Assembly: GCF_018860525.1 (NCBI RefSeq) | Contig: NZ_JAHKPM010000045.1 | Coordinates: 1 to 64,000 of the forward strand | Source of the DNA: Vibrio hepatarius | Lineage (GTDB): Bacteria > Pseudomonadota > Gammaproteobacteria > Enterobacterales > Vibrionaceae | DNA: 64,000 bases | Direction of reading: 5' to 3' | Shown here: positions 1-7,264 of the stretch, one piece after another | How the letters are laid out: each line of letters starts with the position of its first letter | Numbering within the stretch: position 1 is the stretch's first letter | The notes under the pieces: generated by a model | What the model saw: the letters and a program-made list of their open reading frames with translations, nothing else | Databases searched by the model: none | Told to the model about the DNA's origin: nothing | Made by a program: the position numbers and the translations under genes

Positions 1-110
1 TATAGATTTTCTGTCACCATATCAAAGAAAAAATCTTCGGCTATAGCCCTCTAGTACTTTCTCTTAGTATTTTTTTATAGAGCTTACGTGTTTGTACTAT
101 CAACTTCTAT

Positions 111-139
111 AAAAAAAGGCACCGCCATTAGGTGCCTTT
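111..139 (-). terminator. Terminator after toxin cassette D
   Basis: A 9-bp perfect stem (AAAGGCACC, 7-nt loop, GGTGCCTTT) is followed on the minus strand by a run of T. It closes the leftmost immunity gene. Positions 1-110 hold no gene that I can support. Confidence 0.85.
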
Positions 140-161
140 CCTTTATTTATTTTTTCTTTCT

Positions 162-425
162 CTAGCAAGCCACTCCTCGATTATTCCCCGGCTTTAAAAT
201 TAAAAGATCATCTTTTTGTCGGTTTCTACACTGTTTTACAAACTCATTTGCTGACTCAGGATGCTCTTGATATAACTTAAAGTTATCAGCACCAATTTCA
301 TAGTATTCTTCATAATCAACTACTCTGTTACTCACAGGAATAGACAGATAATATCTGCCAGATTCCTTTTCAACACCAACAGAAAATCTATGCCCTCTAC
401 TAAAAAAAGTATCTTCAAATTTCAT
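162..425 (-). CDS. Immunity protein of silent toxin cassette D
   Basis: This 87-aa acidic cytosolic-type protein has no signal or membrane segment and contains the motif YYLSIPVSNRVVDYEEYYEI. I infer that it is an immunity protein because it starts 4 bp after the stop of a toxin C-terminal fragment (430-756), the usual toxin-immunity order. The ATG at 425 is preferred over an in-frame TTG at 440 that lies inside the toxin fragment. It is unrelated to the 145-147-aa immunity proteins of the other cassettes, so its toxin is probably of a different type. The Pfam family is not certain from sequence alone. Confidence 0.7.
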   Translation of the reverse strand: MKFEDTFFSRGHRFSVGVEKESGRYYLSIPVSNRVVDYEEYYEIGADNFKLYQEHPESANEFVKQCRNRQKDDLLILKPGNNRGVAC

Positions 426-429
426 ATAT

Positions 430-756
430 TTATTTCTCAAAAAGTAATTCTTTTACAGATAAATTTTCTGGCTTAATGTCCTCGGCATCTATTATTGCCT
501 CTCTGTTTCCGTTAGGAAGTTTACCTCCGGGCAACCATAAATCATTAGCCCCAGCTTCATTACCTGATGGAACTCTAAGATTAAGCTCTTTAGGTCTGGC
601 TACATTAACACGCAACAATGTATTTCCATCTAAGAAGTTTTCAGGTAAGCCTAAAGCTTCTTCTAAGGCTCTAGGGTTCCCACCTGTTGATTTTAATAGG
701 GCGTCAGCTTCAGTTTTCGGTAGAACAAATGAAATGGTGGGCTCAAGGTATCCAAC
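430..756 (-). pseudogene. Orphan toxin C-terminal fragment (cassette D)
   Basis: The open frame of 109 codons has no credible start. It ends in a toxin-type domain with the motif RVPSGNEAGANDLWLPGG and a C-terminal IDAEDIKPENLSVKEL segment. The active exoprotein ends in a similar motif (MPNGNEFGAFKNQWVPGG), so the two share a fold class though not the same toxin. Its 5' end (733-756) is the beginning of the 48-codon gene found elsewhere in the locus (GYLEPTI), which then switches abruptly to toxin sequence, marking a recombination junction. It is read as a silent, displaced toxin tail that could be re-expressed only after recombination onto an exoprotein gene. A short start at 618 (TTG) is possible but unsupported. 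Confidence 0.7.
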
Positions 757-771
757 CTAGTACCTGTCCAT
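757..771 (-). pseudogene. Remnant of the 48-codon cassette gene (copy C)
   Basis: ATG GAC AGG TAC is followed by TAG, which corresponds to the first codons (MDRY) of the intact copy at 2188-2334 with the fifth codon changed from GAG to TAG. Identity to the intact copy continues upstream through the 3' end of the preceding immunity gene, and downstream to about 733 before breaking off into cassette D. Confidence 0.7.
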
Positions 772-811
772 CTATTAAAGCTTATAAGGAAAAATTATTT
801 TTGTTGCAAAA

Positions 812-1255
812 TTAATCTTCATTATTTATGTAGCTGAGAACTATAGCTTTAGGAAACTTATCTTGGACACTCCGAATAAAACGCTGAGCGTACTCTGTAT
901 GACAGTTGTCCTTAAAGTAATCTTTTACCACTAATCCGACCTTGGGATTACTGAATAAAATATCTTTATCAATTTCTTTATACTTGTAGACATTTGTTAA
1001 GTAACAGTGAACATTTTGGAAAAAGTGTTTTCTATCTTCATCCGAAAAGTTCAAACTCTGCACAAAAATACCAAACTGATTCGAAAAGTCCTCACAAGAA
1101 ACTCGACCTGATTTTATGTCATTTAGCACTATCCATATATTGGTACCATATTCATGTTCATCCCTCTCTGAACGCTGATAATAGTCATCCTTTCCTTTAA
1201 AAAAGCTATTACATTCGTCATTTTTAAGCGCATACTCGAATAAGCTATATTCCAT
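812..1255 (-). CDS. Immunity protein, duplicate of the active copy (cassette C)
   Basis: This 147-aa protein starts MEYSLFEYALKNDECNSFF and is almost identical to the immunity protein of the active toxin (2375-2818). Differences include GLVVKDYFKDN for ELVVKDYLKNN and VLSYINNED for VISYTNNED. It overlaps nothing and begins directly after a 17-residue toxin-tail remnant. By position and duplication it is an immunity gene that should still neutralise the active toxin if expressed. It has no signal sequence, so it would act in the cytosol. No promoter of its own is obvious. Confidence 0.75.
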   Translation of the reverse strand: MEYSLFEYALKNDECNSFFKGKDDYYQRSERDEHEYGTNIWIVLNDIKSGRVSCEDFSNQFGIFVQSLNFSDEDRKHFFQNVHCYLTNVYKYKEIDKDILFSNPKVGLVVKDYFKDNCHTEYAQRFIRSVQDKFPKAIVLSYINNED

Positions 1256-1309
1256 CTATAAGTACTCCGCATCAGTAAACTTCGCTTTAAGCTTGTCTAG
1301 ACTATCTTC
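1256..1309 (-). pseudogene. 17-residue toxin tail remnant (cassette C)
   Basis: Seventeen codons encode EDSLDKLKAKFTDAEYL, then TAG, with the next ATG beginning immediately. The last seven residues match the C-terminus of the active exoprotein (SFFTDAEYL), while upstream residues resemble cassette B (DSLKAHFTESEYL). An in-frame TAA precedes it, so it is only a scar of a toxin gene. Confidence 0.7.
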
Positions 1310-1339
1310 TTAATCTTCTAAAAAGCAGCTTTCGCGCAC

Positions 1340-1365
1340 AAAAAGCCCCTTAACTAAGGGGCTTT
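1340..1365 (-). terminator. Terminator of cassette B
   Basis: An 11-bp stem (AAAGCCCCTTA / TAAGGGGCTTT) with a 2-nt loop is followed by TTTTT in the minus direction. It is nearly the same sequence as the terminator at 2139-2173, which shows that the cassettes were copied together with their terminators. Confidence 0.85.
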
Positions 1366-1378
1366 GGTTTATTGCTTG

Positions 1379-1525
1379 TTAGGCATCTTCAGCATGGTGA
1401 GGGAATAGCTGTTTATGCTCTGGATCTAGGGCGTAAAAGCTTGGAAACTCACCTTTGACCAGCCATAGCGGCATATATTCACTGTCAATGGTCGGCTCAA
1501 GGCACCTAATCTCAGTGCCTATCTT
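1379..1525 (-). pseudogene. Start-less copy of the 48-codon cassette gene (copy B)
   Basis: Forty codons from LEPTIDSEYMPLWLV to PHHAEDA match the intact gene at 2188-2334 almost exactly. The first eight codons are replaced (KIGTEIRC instead of MDRYEVGY), and no ATG, GTG or TTG start is present. It lies downstream of the cassette B immunity gene, the same place as the intact copy. It is probably not translated. Confidence 0.65.
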
Positions 1526-1537
1526 TTATGCAGTCGT

Positions 1538-1975
1538 CTATTCAAGATAAGTCAGAATCTTTGCCTGCGGAAAATCCCGTTGGATATAAGACATCACTCG
1601 CTTTGCTACATCGCTATCTTTATTGTCATTCAAATAATGTCGAATCGCTGAGCACGAAACTTCGCTATCGAACAATACATCTATATTGATTGATTTACTT
1701 AGATAAATTCTTCGAACGTATGCTTCAATGTTACCAAAAAAATGCTCTTGATCTTCTGGGTTATTTCTTAGCCTTTTTACAAACGATGTAAACTCGTGCA
1801 CAAATAGCTCAGTATCAATTTTACCGCACTGAACATCACGTAACACCAAGAACAGAGCAGGACCATAGTTGTGCACTCCGTAATCCCTATTTAAACATAA
1901 GTAGTTACCTGAGCCTTTAAAATATTGATCAACCTCATTATTCACCAGTGCATACTCAAAAGATTCATTACTCAT
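1538..1975 (-). CDS. Immunity protein of cassette B
   Basis: This 145-aa soluble protein is homologous over its whole length to the 147-aa immunity proteins of cassettes A and C (shared FEYAL..N, YFKG, EHFF/KHFF and Y..R.I...FP.A.I..Y). It is clearly diverged from them, so it probably protects against a different toxin variant. It starts 1 nt before the end of the tail fragment's stop codon region (TAAATG). The start is ATG at 1975. Confidence 0.75.
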   Translation of the reverse strand: MSNESFEYALVNNEVDQYFKGSGNYLCLNRDYGVHNYGPALFLVLRDVQCGKIDTELFVHEFTSFVKRLRNNPEDQEHFFGNIEAYVRRIYLSKSINIDVLFDSEVSCSAIRHYLNDNKDSDVAKRVMSYIQRDFPQAKILTYLE

Positions 1976-2128
1976 TTACAAATACTCCGATTCAGTAAAA
2001 TGCGCCTTAAGGGAATCGATATCGCCATTATGCTGAATTTTTTCTGCGCCCTCAATTGCAATTTCTCTTGCTCCACCTTTGGTAAAGCCGCCAAGTACCC
2101 ATTCTCCTTCATACGCACCAAAAGTTAC
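1976..2128 (-). pseudogene. Orphan toxin C-terminal fragment (cassette B)
   Basis: Fifty codons end in DSLKAHFTESEYL. The segment GAYEGEWVLGGFTKGGAREI aligns with GAFKNQWVPGGLTKDGTKEI of the active toxin. The fragment starts abruptly at the edge of the 2139-2173 terminator and has no start codon. It is a silent alternative toxin tail, homologous but not identical to the active one. Confidence 0.75.
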
Positions 2129-2138
2129 TTTCAAGCAC

Positions 2139-2173
2139 AAAAAAGCCCCTTAGCACTTAAGCTAAGGGGCTTT
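2139..2173 (-). terminator. Terminator of the active toxin operon
   Basis: A 13-bp stem (AAAGCCCCTTAGC / GCTAAGGGGCTTT) with a 6-nt loop and a T-run on the minus strand closes the operon of exoproteins, immunity gene and 48-codon gene. Confidence 0.9.
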
Positions 2174-2187
2174 GGGTTTATGGCCTA

Positions 2188-2334
2188 TTAGGCATCTTCA
2201 GCTTGGTGAGGGAATAGCTGTTTATACTCTGGGTCTAGAGCGTAAAAGCTTGGAAACTCCCCTTTTACCAACCACAGCGGCATATATTCACTGTCAATGG
2301 TCGGCTCAAGGTATCCAACCTCGTACCTGTCCAT
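2188..2334 (-). CDS. 48-aa cassette-boundary protein
   Basis: ATG at 2334 to TAA at 2188 encodes a 48-aa acidic, aromatic-rich protein beginning MDRYEVGYLEPTIDSEYMPL and ending FPHQAEDA. It is the last gene before the operon terminator and follows the immunity gene by 40 bp. I do not recognise the family. Two damaged copies lie at the boundaries of the silent cassettes (1379-1525 and 733-771), so either the sequence is part of the cassette unit or it serves as a homology block for recombination. Conservation of 40 codons in copy B suggests coding selection in the past. Confidence 0.55.
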   Translation of the reverse strand: MDRYEVGYLEPTIDSEYMPLWLVKGEFPSFYALDPEYKQLFPHQAEDA

Positions 2335-2374
2335 CTATTAAAGCTTATAAGGAAAAATTATTTTTGTTGCAAAA

Positions 2375-2818
2375 TTAATCTTCATTATTTGTGTAGCTGA
2401 TAACTATAGCTTTAGGAAACTTATCTTGGACACTCCGAATAAAACGCTGAGCGTACTCTGTATGACAGTTGTTCTTAAGGTAATCTTTCACCACTAATTC
2501 GACCTTGGGATTACTGAATAAAATATCTTTATCAATTTCTTTATACTTGTAGACATTTGTTAAGTAACAGTGAACATTTTGGAAAAAGTGTTTTCGATCT
2601 TCATCCGAAAAGTTCAAACTTTGCACAAAAATACCAAACTGATTCGAAAAGTCCTCACAAGAAACTCGCCCCGATTTTATGTCATTTAGCACTATCCATA
2701 TATTGGTACCATATTCATGTTCATCCCTCTCTGAACGCTGATAATAGTCATCCTTTCCTTTAAAGAAGCTATTACATTCGTCATTCTTAAGCGCATACTC
2801 GAATAAGCTATATTCCAT
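2375..2818 (-). CDS. Immunity protein of the active CdiA-like toxin
   Basis: This 147-aa soluble protein starts immediately after the stop codon of the large exoprotein (toxin TAG at 2819-2821, ATG at 2818). That arrangement is the CdiA-CdiI/toxin-immunity layout, with likely translational coupling. It has no signal peptide and is expected to bind and neutralise the imported toxin domain in the cytosol. A near-identical copy (812-1255) and a diverged homologue (1538-1975) lie downstream. The assignment as immunity protein rests on position and on the repeat pattern, not on a recognised domain. Confidence 0.8.
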   Translation of the reverse strand: MEYSLFEYALKNDECNSFFKGKDDYYQRSERDEHEYGTNIWIVLNDIKSGRVSCEDFSNQFGIFVQSLNFSDEDRKHFFQNVHCYLTNVYKYKEIDKDILFSNPKVELVVKDYLKNNCHTEYAQRFIRSVQDKFPKAIVISYTNNED

Positions 2819-5800
2819 CTATAAGTACTCCGCATCAGTAAAAAATGATTTCAAGGTTTCTATACTGTTATTGTGTTCTATATTGTGAGCACCTTCAATT
2901 ACAATTTCTTTTGTTCCATCCTTTGTTAGTCCTCCTGGTACCCATTGATTCTTAAATGCTCCAAATTCGTTTCCATTGGGCATTTCAAATTGGAAACGTT
3001 CATCATCTGGTTTAATTTTTACATATATTATCTTACGTTTTGAGGCCATTTTGATTGCATCATCACTCATTCCCAAACTGAGCCGCTTATTCAACACTCT
3101 AATATCATTACCAGATGCTTTGTACTCAGCTACTATTTGATCCATCTCACTTGGCAATCCCGCAAACTTCCTTGGTACAAGGGACGGAAAATCAAAGTTA
3201 TCCAAACCTGCTTCAAACTGTATAAAAGCCGCGCCCTCTTGATTAAACAACGCTTCGTGAGCATCCACGAGTTCGTTGCTCAAATACGAACGTGGATCTT
3301 TAGGTCTATTGCCTCTTTCCAGATTAATGATAGCGTCATAATCTTTTTGAGAAATAGGCAAATGATCAGGTACAGTTGCCCCTGCTGAGTTAAAGATAGT
3401 CGGCTTTGGCTTACTAGAAGACGCTTTGTCACTGACTTTCTCTCGGATCTGCTCTAACTTATCAAGATGAGGTGACATCTGGCCATCAGTCTTGGCATGG
3501 TCGATCATCTTATCTAGCACATCGTCAGCGGACCAATCTTCTATTGCCTCAAGAATGGCCTCCTTCCCTTTCTTGACCAGCTTTAATCTCAAGATATGGT
3601 CTATTCCCATCTCAATCAGCTTATCAACCAATAACTCTTTGACTTTGGCTTCGATAACCTCATCGGTCAGGCTTTCAGGATTTTCTATAATATCCCAAAC
3701 TTCTTCTACGGTTTCTTTAATGCTTTCCGCTAAGAGGGCGACCATTAACGTGTTGAACGCAAATATAAGAACCGGTATAAAGAAAGCATTATTTTCGGCT
3801 GAATTCCCCGCAGCAAACATGGCATGATCTATGTTGCTATGATTGGCCCCTGTTGCAAAGAGGGTGATCCCTGCCACTAATCGACCAACATCCCCACCCA
3901 TCTTTTGTATCTTTAGCAGATCTTGAGTCAACTGCTGACGGTATTGAAGCGATTGCGGGTTAACCTCTGGGTTATTCATGTCATTAAGAAACTTGTCTGT
4001 GAAGACTCGTGACTCAGATTCAAGTAATGCAAGCTTTTCCTCAAAGTCCGTATTACTTTTGTATAACTCTGCCGTAAACTCACCAACCACAGCTCCAGCA
4101 GCGCCACTGCCACAACCTGATACATTTTCGTCACTATCACCCCCAGCTGCAATTTGACGTGCGGCACCAAGAGCACAGCCAAGCGCAGCGTGCGCAATGT
4201 AACCAGACGCGGTTGAAATAGGATTGTCGCCCCTCTTGGCTTCACTGATCTTATTGGCTAATTTCTCGCCAACCATTGCAATCGAAGAAGTCACGACAGC
4301 GTTGACGACCATATTGTCAAAATCATCGATGCCGCTTAAGCCTTCACCAGAAAGGATGCTGCTAACTTGAACTGCAACCACAGATGAAAAAATTGAGTTT
4401 GCCGATTGTTGAGCAATATCAACGACAACCTCATTGACGCCAACACCATTAAGACCATCAGAAACAAAGTTTAAATCGAGCCCCTGCATAACACCTGCGG
4501 TGATCATACTTGTCGCAAGACTGGTCACTGATTCAGATGACGTTAATTGATCAAACGTATCTGAGATATCACCATCATTTGCAATCATTGAAGCCGACGC
4601 TTGAACAATAAGTGCTTTGGTCCCTGCAGTTAATGCGGCAGAAGCAGCAGCGCTCATACCAGTAGCAGCACCTGCACCAGCGGCGGCTCCTGCACCAGCA
4701 GCGGCTCCACCAGCAGTGGCACCCGCGCCAGCTCCACCAGCACCGGCAGCAGCTCCTGTTCCAGCACCTGAAGTAGCGATAGCCACAATAACAACCAATA
4801 TCGCCATTGCGGCTGGGCTAAGACTGGTTTGGTCGTAATCCCACTGTTCAAGAACTAAGTCAATCTCTTCCCATCGTGCATCTGGGTGATTATCTCTTAT
4901 GTCTTTTATCCAGCTTAAGCCGTCGTTCGTCGCTAATTGATCAATCAACGCATGGTGATCAATATGTTTTTGGTCAGGATTTCTTGGCAGTTCAATGGTG
5001 ATACCATTTCTTGCATCAAGGACTAAACCTCCTTGAGCGCGAAATTGCGACATATGAGCGGTTTCTTTCGAAATACCATGGCCTTTTTGACTTACGACAA
5101 TCGGATCTTCAGAAGACTCGGCAAAACTGTAGAAGTACTTCTCAAGTTCCAACTCTAAATCGATTGTATCTCCAGTTACGCGAGTTAACCCGTGGCTAGT
5201 TAAATGCGTCGCTTTTAGCTGAACAGGGCCAGCTTCCGTTGAAAGGATGAGATCGTAGCCCGCTTTTAACAAAGTAGAGACAACCTGCGAGCGTTGTTCA
5301 CTCTCCTCTCTTTTGAGTGATGTGTCAAAAGCACCACTACCATTGACTTCAAAAAGTTTGTGCCAGCTATAATGATCTTGCGCCGCGAGTAAATGAATGC
5401 CTTGGCTGGCAAGAAGTTCCAATGTGCCCTGACTTTCGAGTATCGAACCTCGTGATAGGATAGTTTGCTTAGTGGCAATAGACAGCAGATCGATTGCTGA
5501 CATTTTAGTTTGGATATTAGTCAATGATTGACTCGATTGACTCCAACCGTTGCCGCTTTGTGCATCACTATGGCGCACTTCGGCTGGAAGTAGATGTACC
5601 GCACCGCCAGCATTGACTTTCAAGTCACCTTGGGACGAGAACTGGCCACCTATACTGACAAAGTGACTGGCAGTCTGAATATTAAGATCGCCAAAAGACT
5701 CAATTTTCGCCAGTTGCTGCGCCTGTTCATTAAACCCGTAAGCATGATCATAGCGGTAGACTAAGGTCTGGTTTTTCAGTGCATAAGCGGTGAGTTTAAC

Positions 5801-7249
5801 GTCTCTGCCTTCAATCGTGCCAGACAGGTTAGACAATAAACCGCCCACTTCAAGCTGAATGCCCTCTTTGGCACTCAAATAGCCCTTGTCATTGGTAAAG
5901 CTGTTACGAGTACGAATTAACGTATCCCGCATGGCAATCACTTTACCGCCTTTATTGAGAAAATCAGTGGCCGTAATGGTGCCTTCACCAAGGCTAAATG
6001 TAGTGCCATCGACTTTGTTGGCTGCAACGGTTTGTGCCGTGAGATAAATTCTTGGCACCAAAACCTTAGAGCCATTGGCAAGAATTTCAAACTCAGGCCA
6101 GAGCATATCCTTAGGCAAACTGTCCATTTGAACTTGGGTGAGTTTTTGGCCAAAAATCAGATCATTGGTTTGCAGGTATTGAAAACCATTTTGATACAAT
6201 TCTTGCGCCATATCTTCATAGGTGTCATAAGCTCTAGGCGCGACAAGGTAGCTGCGATTAAGTAAGCCATTCAGCTGCTGACGTACGAGATCACGCTGAA
6301 TATAAGCTGAACCAATGTAATCGGGAATTACAGGCTCTCCGGTTTGGCAATCGTAGTTTTCAAAGCGGACATTAGCATCCTCACTGCTTTGCTGATAAAA
6401 CTGCGTGAGCCCATCGGTTAACTCTGTCAATGGCGAAGAAAAACGTTCGTAATAATGGCTGCTGCTGTCGCGTGACTCGTGCACCAAGTCAGACATGCCT
6501 TTTGCAATAGCATGTTGTAGAGAAGCTTTATCAAATTCAGATAAACGCGGAGTTTGGATATCACTTTTTACGCAGCTTGATTGAGCGTCAATAGTTCTTG
6601 CCGTGAGATAGACAAAAGGTATAAAGACGCGTCCTACACCCGGCAGAAAACGTTTTTCTGGCCAAATGATATCGTATTGCAGATTATCGATGTCTTGCTG
6701 AGATAACTTGTCACCAAATCGATGTCCAGTATCTTGCATATACGAGAGCGCGTTTTGATAATATTCGCTCTGCATTTGCTCATAACTGCTAAAACCTAGC
6801 TCTGATATGCGACTGCTACCTATCAGCTGTTTAAGTTGAAAACGTACGATTTCACGTTGTATCGCGCCATTGCCATAAGCTTTTGGTGTCGGCAAGGGAA
6901 CAAAAAAGGTAATGTCACCATGAATGGGTGACCAATCTTTTTCTGGTTCAAATTGTGGGTTGTCAGTGAGGATGGCGCCTAGTAAGTCAGTCAAACCATC
7001 TCGAATCTCTAATTGACCAAGGTTTTGATTGTATTGATCAATATAATTATCAACCTGAGCGTCAAGCAGATAGCGGCTAGAAGACGCTAAATGATCTTCC
7101 AGCTGATCGATAGTTTGATTGATGCGCATACTCGCCAGAGTCGGCGCAGTAAACGTCATTGTGAGTACGGGGAGCATTACACTCGCGGTAATTTTTTTCC
7201 AACGAGGCAAGTTGTCTCTCGACTCGTTTAATTGATTTTTATCCATCAT
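2819..7249 (-). CDS. Secreted CdiA/FHA-like exoprotein with C-terminal toxin
   Basis: The product is 1476 aa. A Sec signal at about residues 16-40 (KKITASVMLPVLTMTF...TLAS) is followed by two copies of a roughly 95-residue unit (about 128-221 and 315-412; each has IQR(E/D)(I/L)VR, ...DI(I)WPE..., then VP/IP...YLTA). Beta-helix-like haemagglutinin sequence runs to about 780. A Gly/Ala-rich DUF637-like stretch spans about 815-900, and HAALGCALGAA appears at about 1016. SAENNAFF at about 1151 occupies the place of the VENN-type pre-toxin motif. A variable C-terminus ends in MPNGNEFGAFKNQWVPGG...FTDAEYL. CdiA proteins deliver such tails into neighbouring cells. The toxin activity is not recognisable. 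The protein has no TPS domain of its own; that lies in the upstream gene 15 bp away. Confidence 0.8.
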   Translation of the reverse strand: MMDKNQLNESRDNLPRWKKITASVMLPVLTMTFTAPTLASMRINQTIDQLEDHLASSSRYLLDAQVDNYIDQYNQNLGQLEIRDGLTDLLGAILTDNPQFEPEKDWSPIHGDITFFVPLPTPKAYGNGAIQREIVRFQLKQLIGSSRISELGFSSYEQMQSEYYQNALSYMQDTGHRFGDKLSQQDIDNLQYDIIWPEKRFLPGVGRVFIPFVYLTARTIDAQSSCVKSDIQTPRLSEFDKASLQHAIAKGMSDLVHESRDSSSHYYERFSSPLTELTDGLTQFYQQSSEDANVRFENYDCQTGEPVIPDYIGSAYIQRDLVRQQLNGLLNRSYLVAPRAYDTYEDMAQELYQNGFQYLQTNDLIFGQKLTQVQMDSLPKDMLWPEFEILANGSKVLVPRIYLTAQTVAANKVDGTTFSLGEGTITATDFLNKGGKVIAMRDTLIRTRNSFTNDKGYLSAKEGIQLEVGGLLSNLSGTIEGRDVKLTAYALKNQTLVYRYDHAYGFNEQAQQLAKIESFGDLNIQTASHFVSIGGQFSSQGDLKVNAGGAVHLLPAEVRHSDAQSGNGWSQSSQSLTNIQTKMSAIDLLSIATKQTILSRGSILESQGTLELLASQGIHLLAAQDHYSWHKLFEVNGSGAFDTSLKREESEQRSQVVSTLLKAGYDLILSTEAGPVQLKATHLTSHGLTRVTGDTIDLELELEKYFYSFAESSEDPIVVSQKGHGISKETAHMSQFRAQGGLVLDARNGITIELPRNPDQKHIDHHALIDQLATNDGLSWIKDIRDNHPDARWEEIDLVLEQWDYDQTSLSPAAMAILVVIVAIATSGAGTGAAAGAGGAGAGATAGGAAAGAGAAAGAGAATGMSAAASAALTAGTKALIVQASASMIANDGDISDTFDQLTSSESVTSLATSMITAGVMQGLDLNFVSDGLNGVGVNEVVVDIAQQSANSIFSSVVAVQVSSILSGEGLSGIDDFDNMVVNAVVTSSIAMVGEKLANKISEAKRGDNPISTASGYIAHAALGCALGAARQIAAGGDSDENVSGCGSGAAGAVVGEFTAELYKSNTDFEEKLALLESESRVFTDKFLNDMNNPEVNPQSLQYRQQLTQDLLKIQKMGGDVGRLVAGITLFATGANHSNIDHAMFAAGNSAENNAFFIPVLIFAFNTLMVALLAESIKETVEEVWDIIENPESLTDEVIEAKVKELLVDKLIEMGIDHILRLKLVKKGKEAILEAIEDWSADDVLDKMIDHAKTDGQMSPHLDKLEQIREKVSDKASSSKPKPTIFNSAGATVPDHLPISQKDYDAIINLERGNRPKDPRSYLSNELVDAHEALFNQEGAAFIQFEAGLDNFDFPSLVPRKFAGLPSEMDQIVAEYKASGNDIRVLNKRLSLGMSDDAIKMASKRKIIYVKIKPDDERFQFEMPNGNEFGAFKNQWVPGGLTKDGTKEIVIEGAHNIEHNNSIETLKSFFTDAEYL

Positions 7250-7264
7250 TATTTTTATTCTTTT

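Noticed and set aside
476..760. 94-codon plus-strand frame
   Set aside because: It is opposite to the toxin D fragment and has no features of its own.
2172..2378. 68-codon plus-strand frame
   Set aside because: It is antisense to the 48-codon gene and the end of the immunity gene, and starts within the terminator.
4617..4838. Plus-strand frame rich in Ala and Pro
   Set aside because: It is the reverse of the Gly/Ala-rich segment of the exoprotein; GC-rich repeats keep it open by composition.
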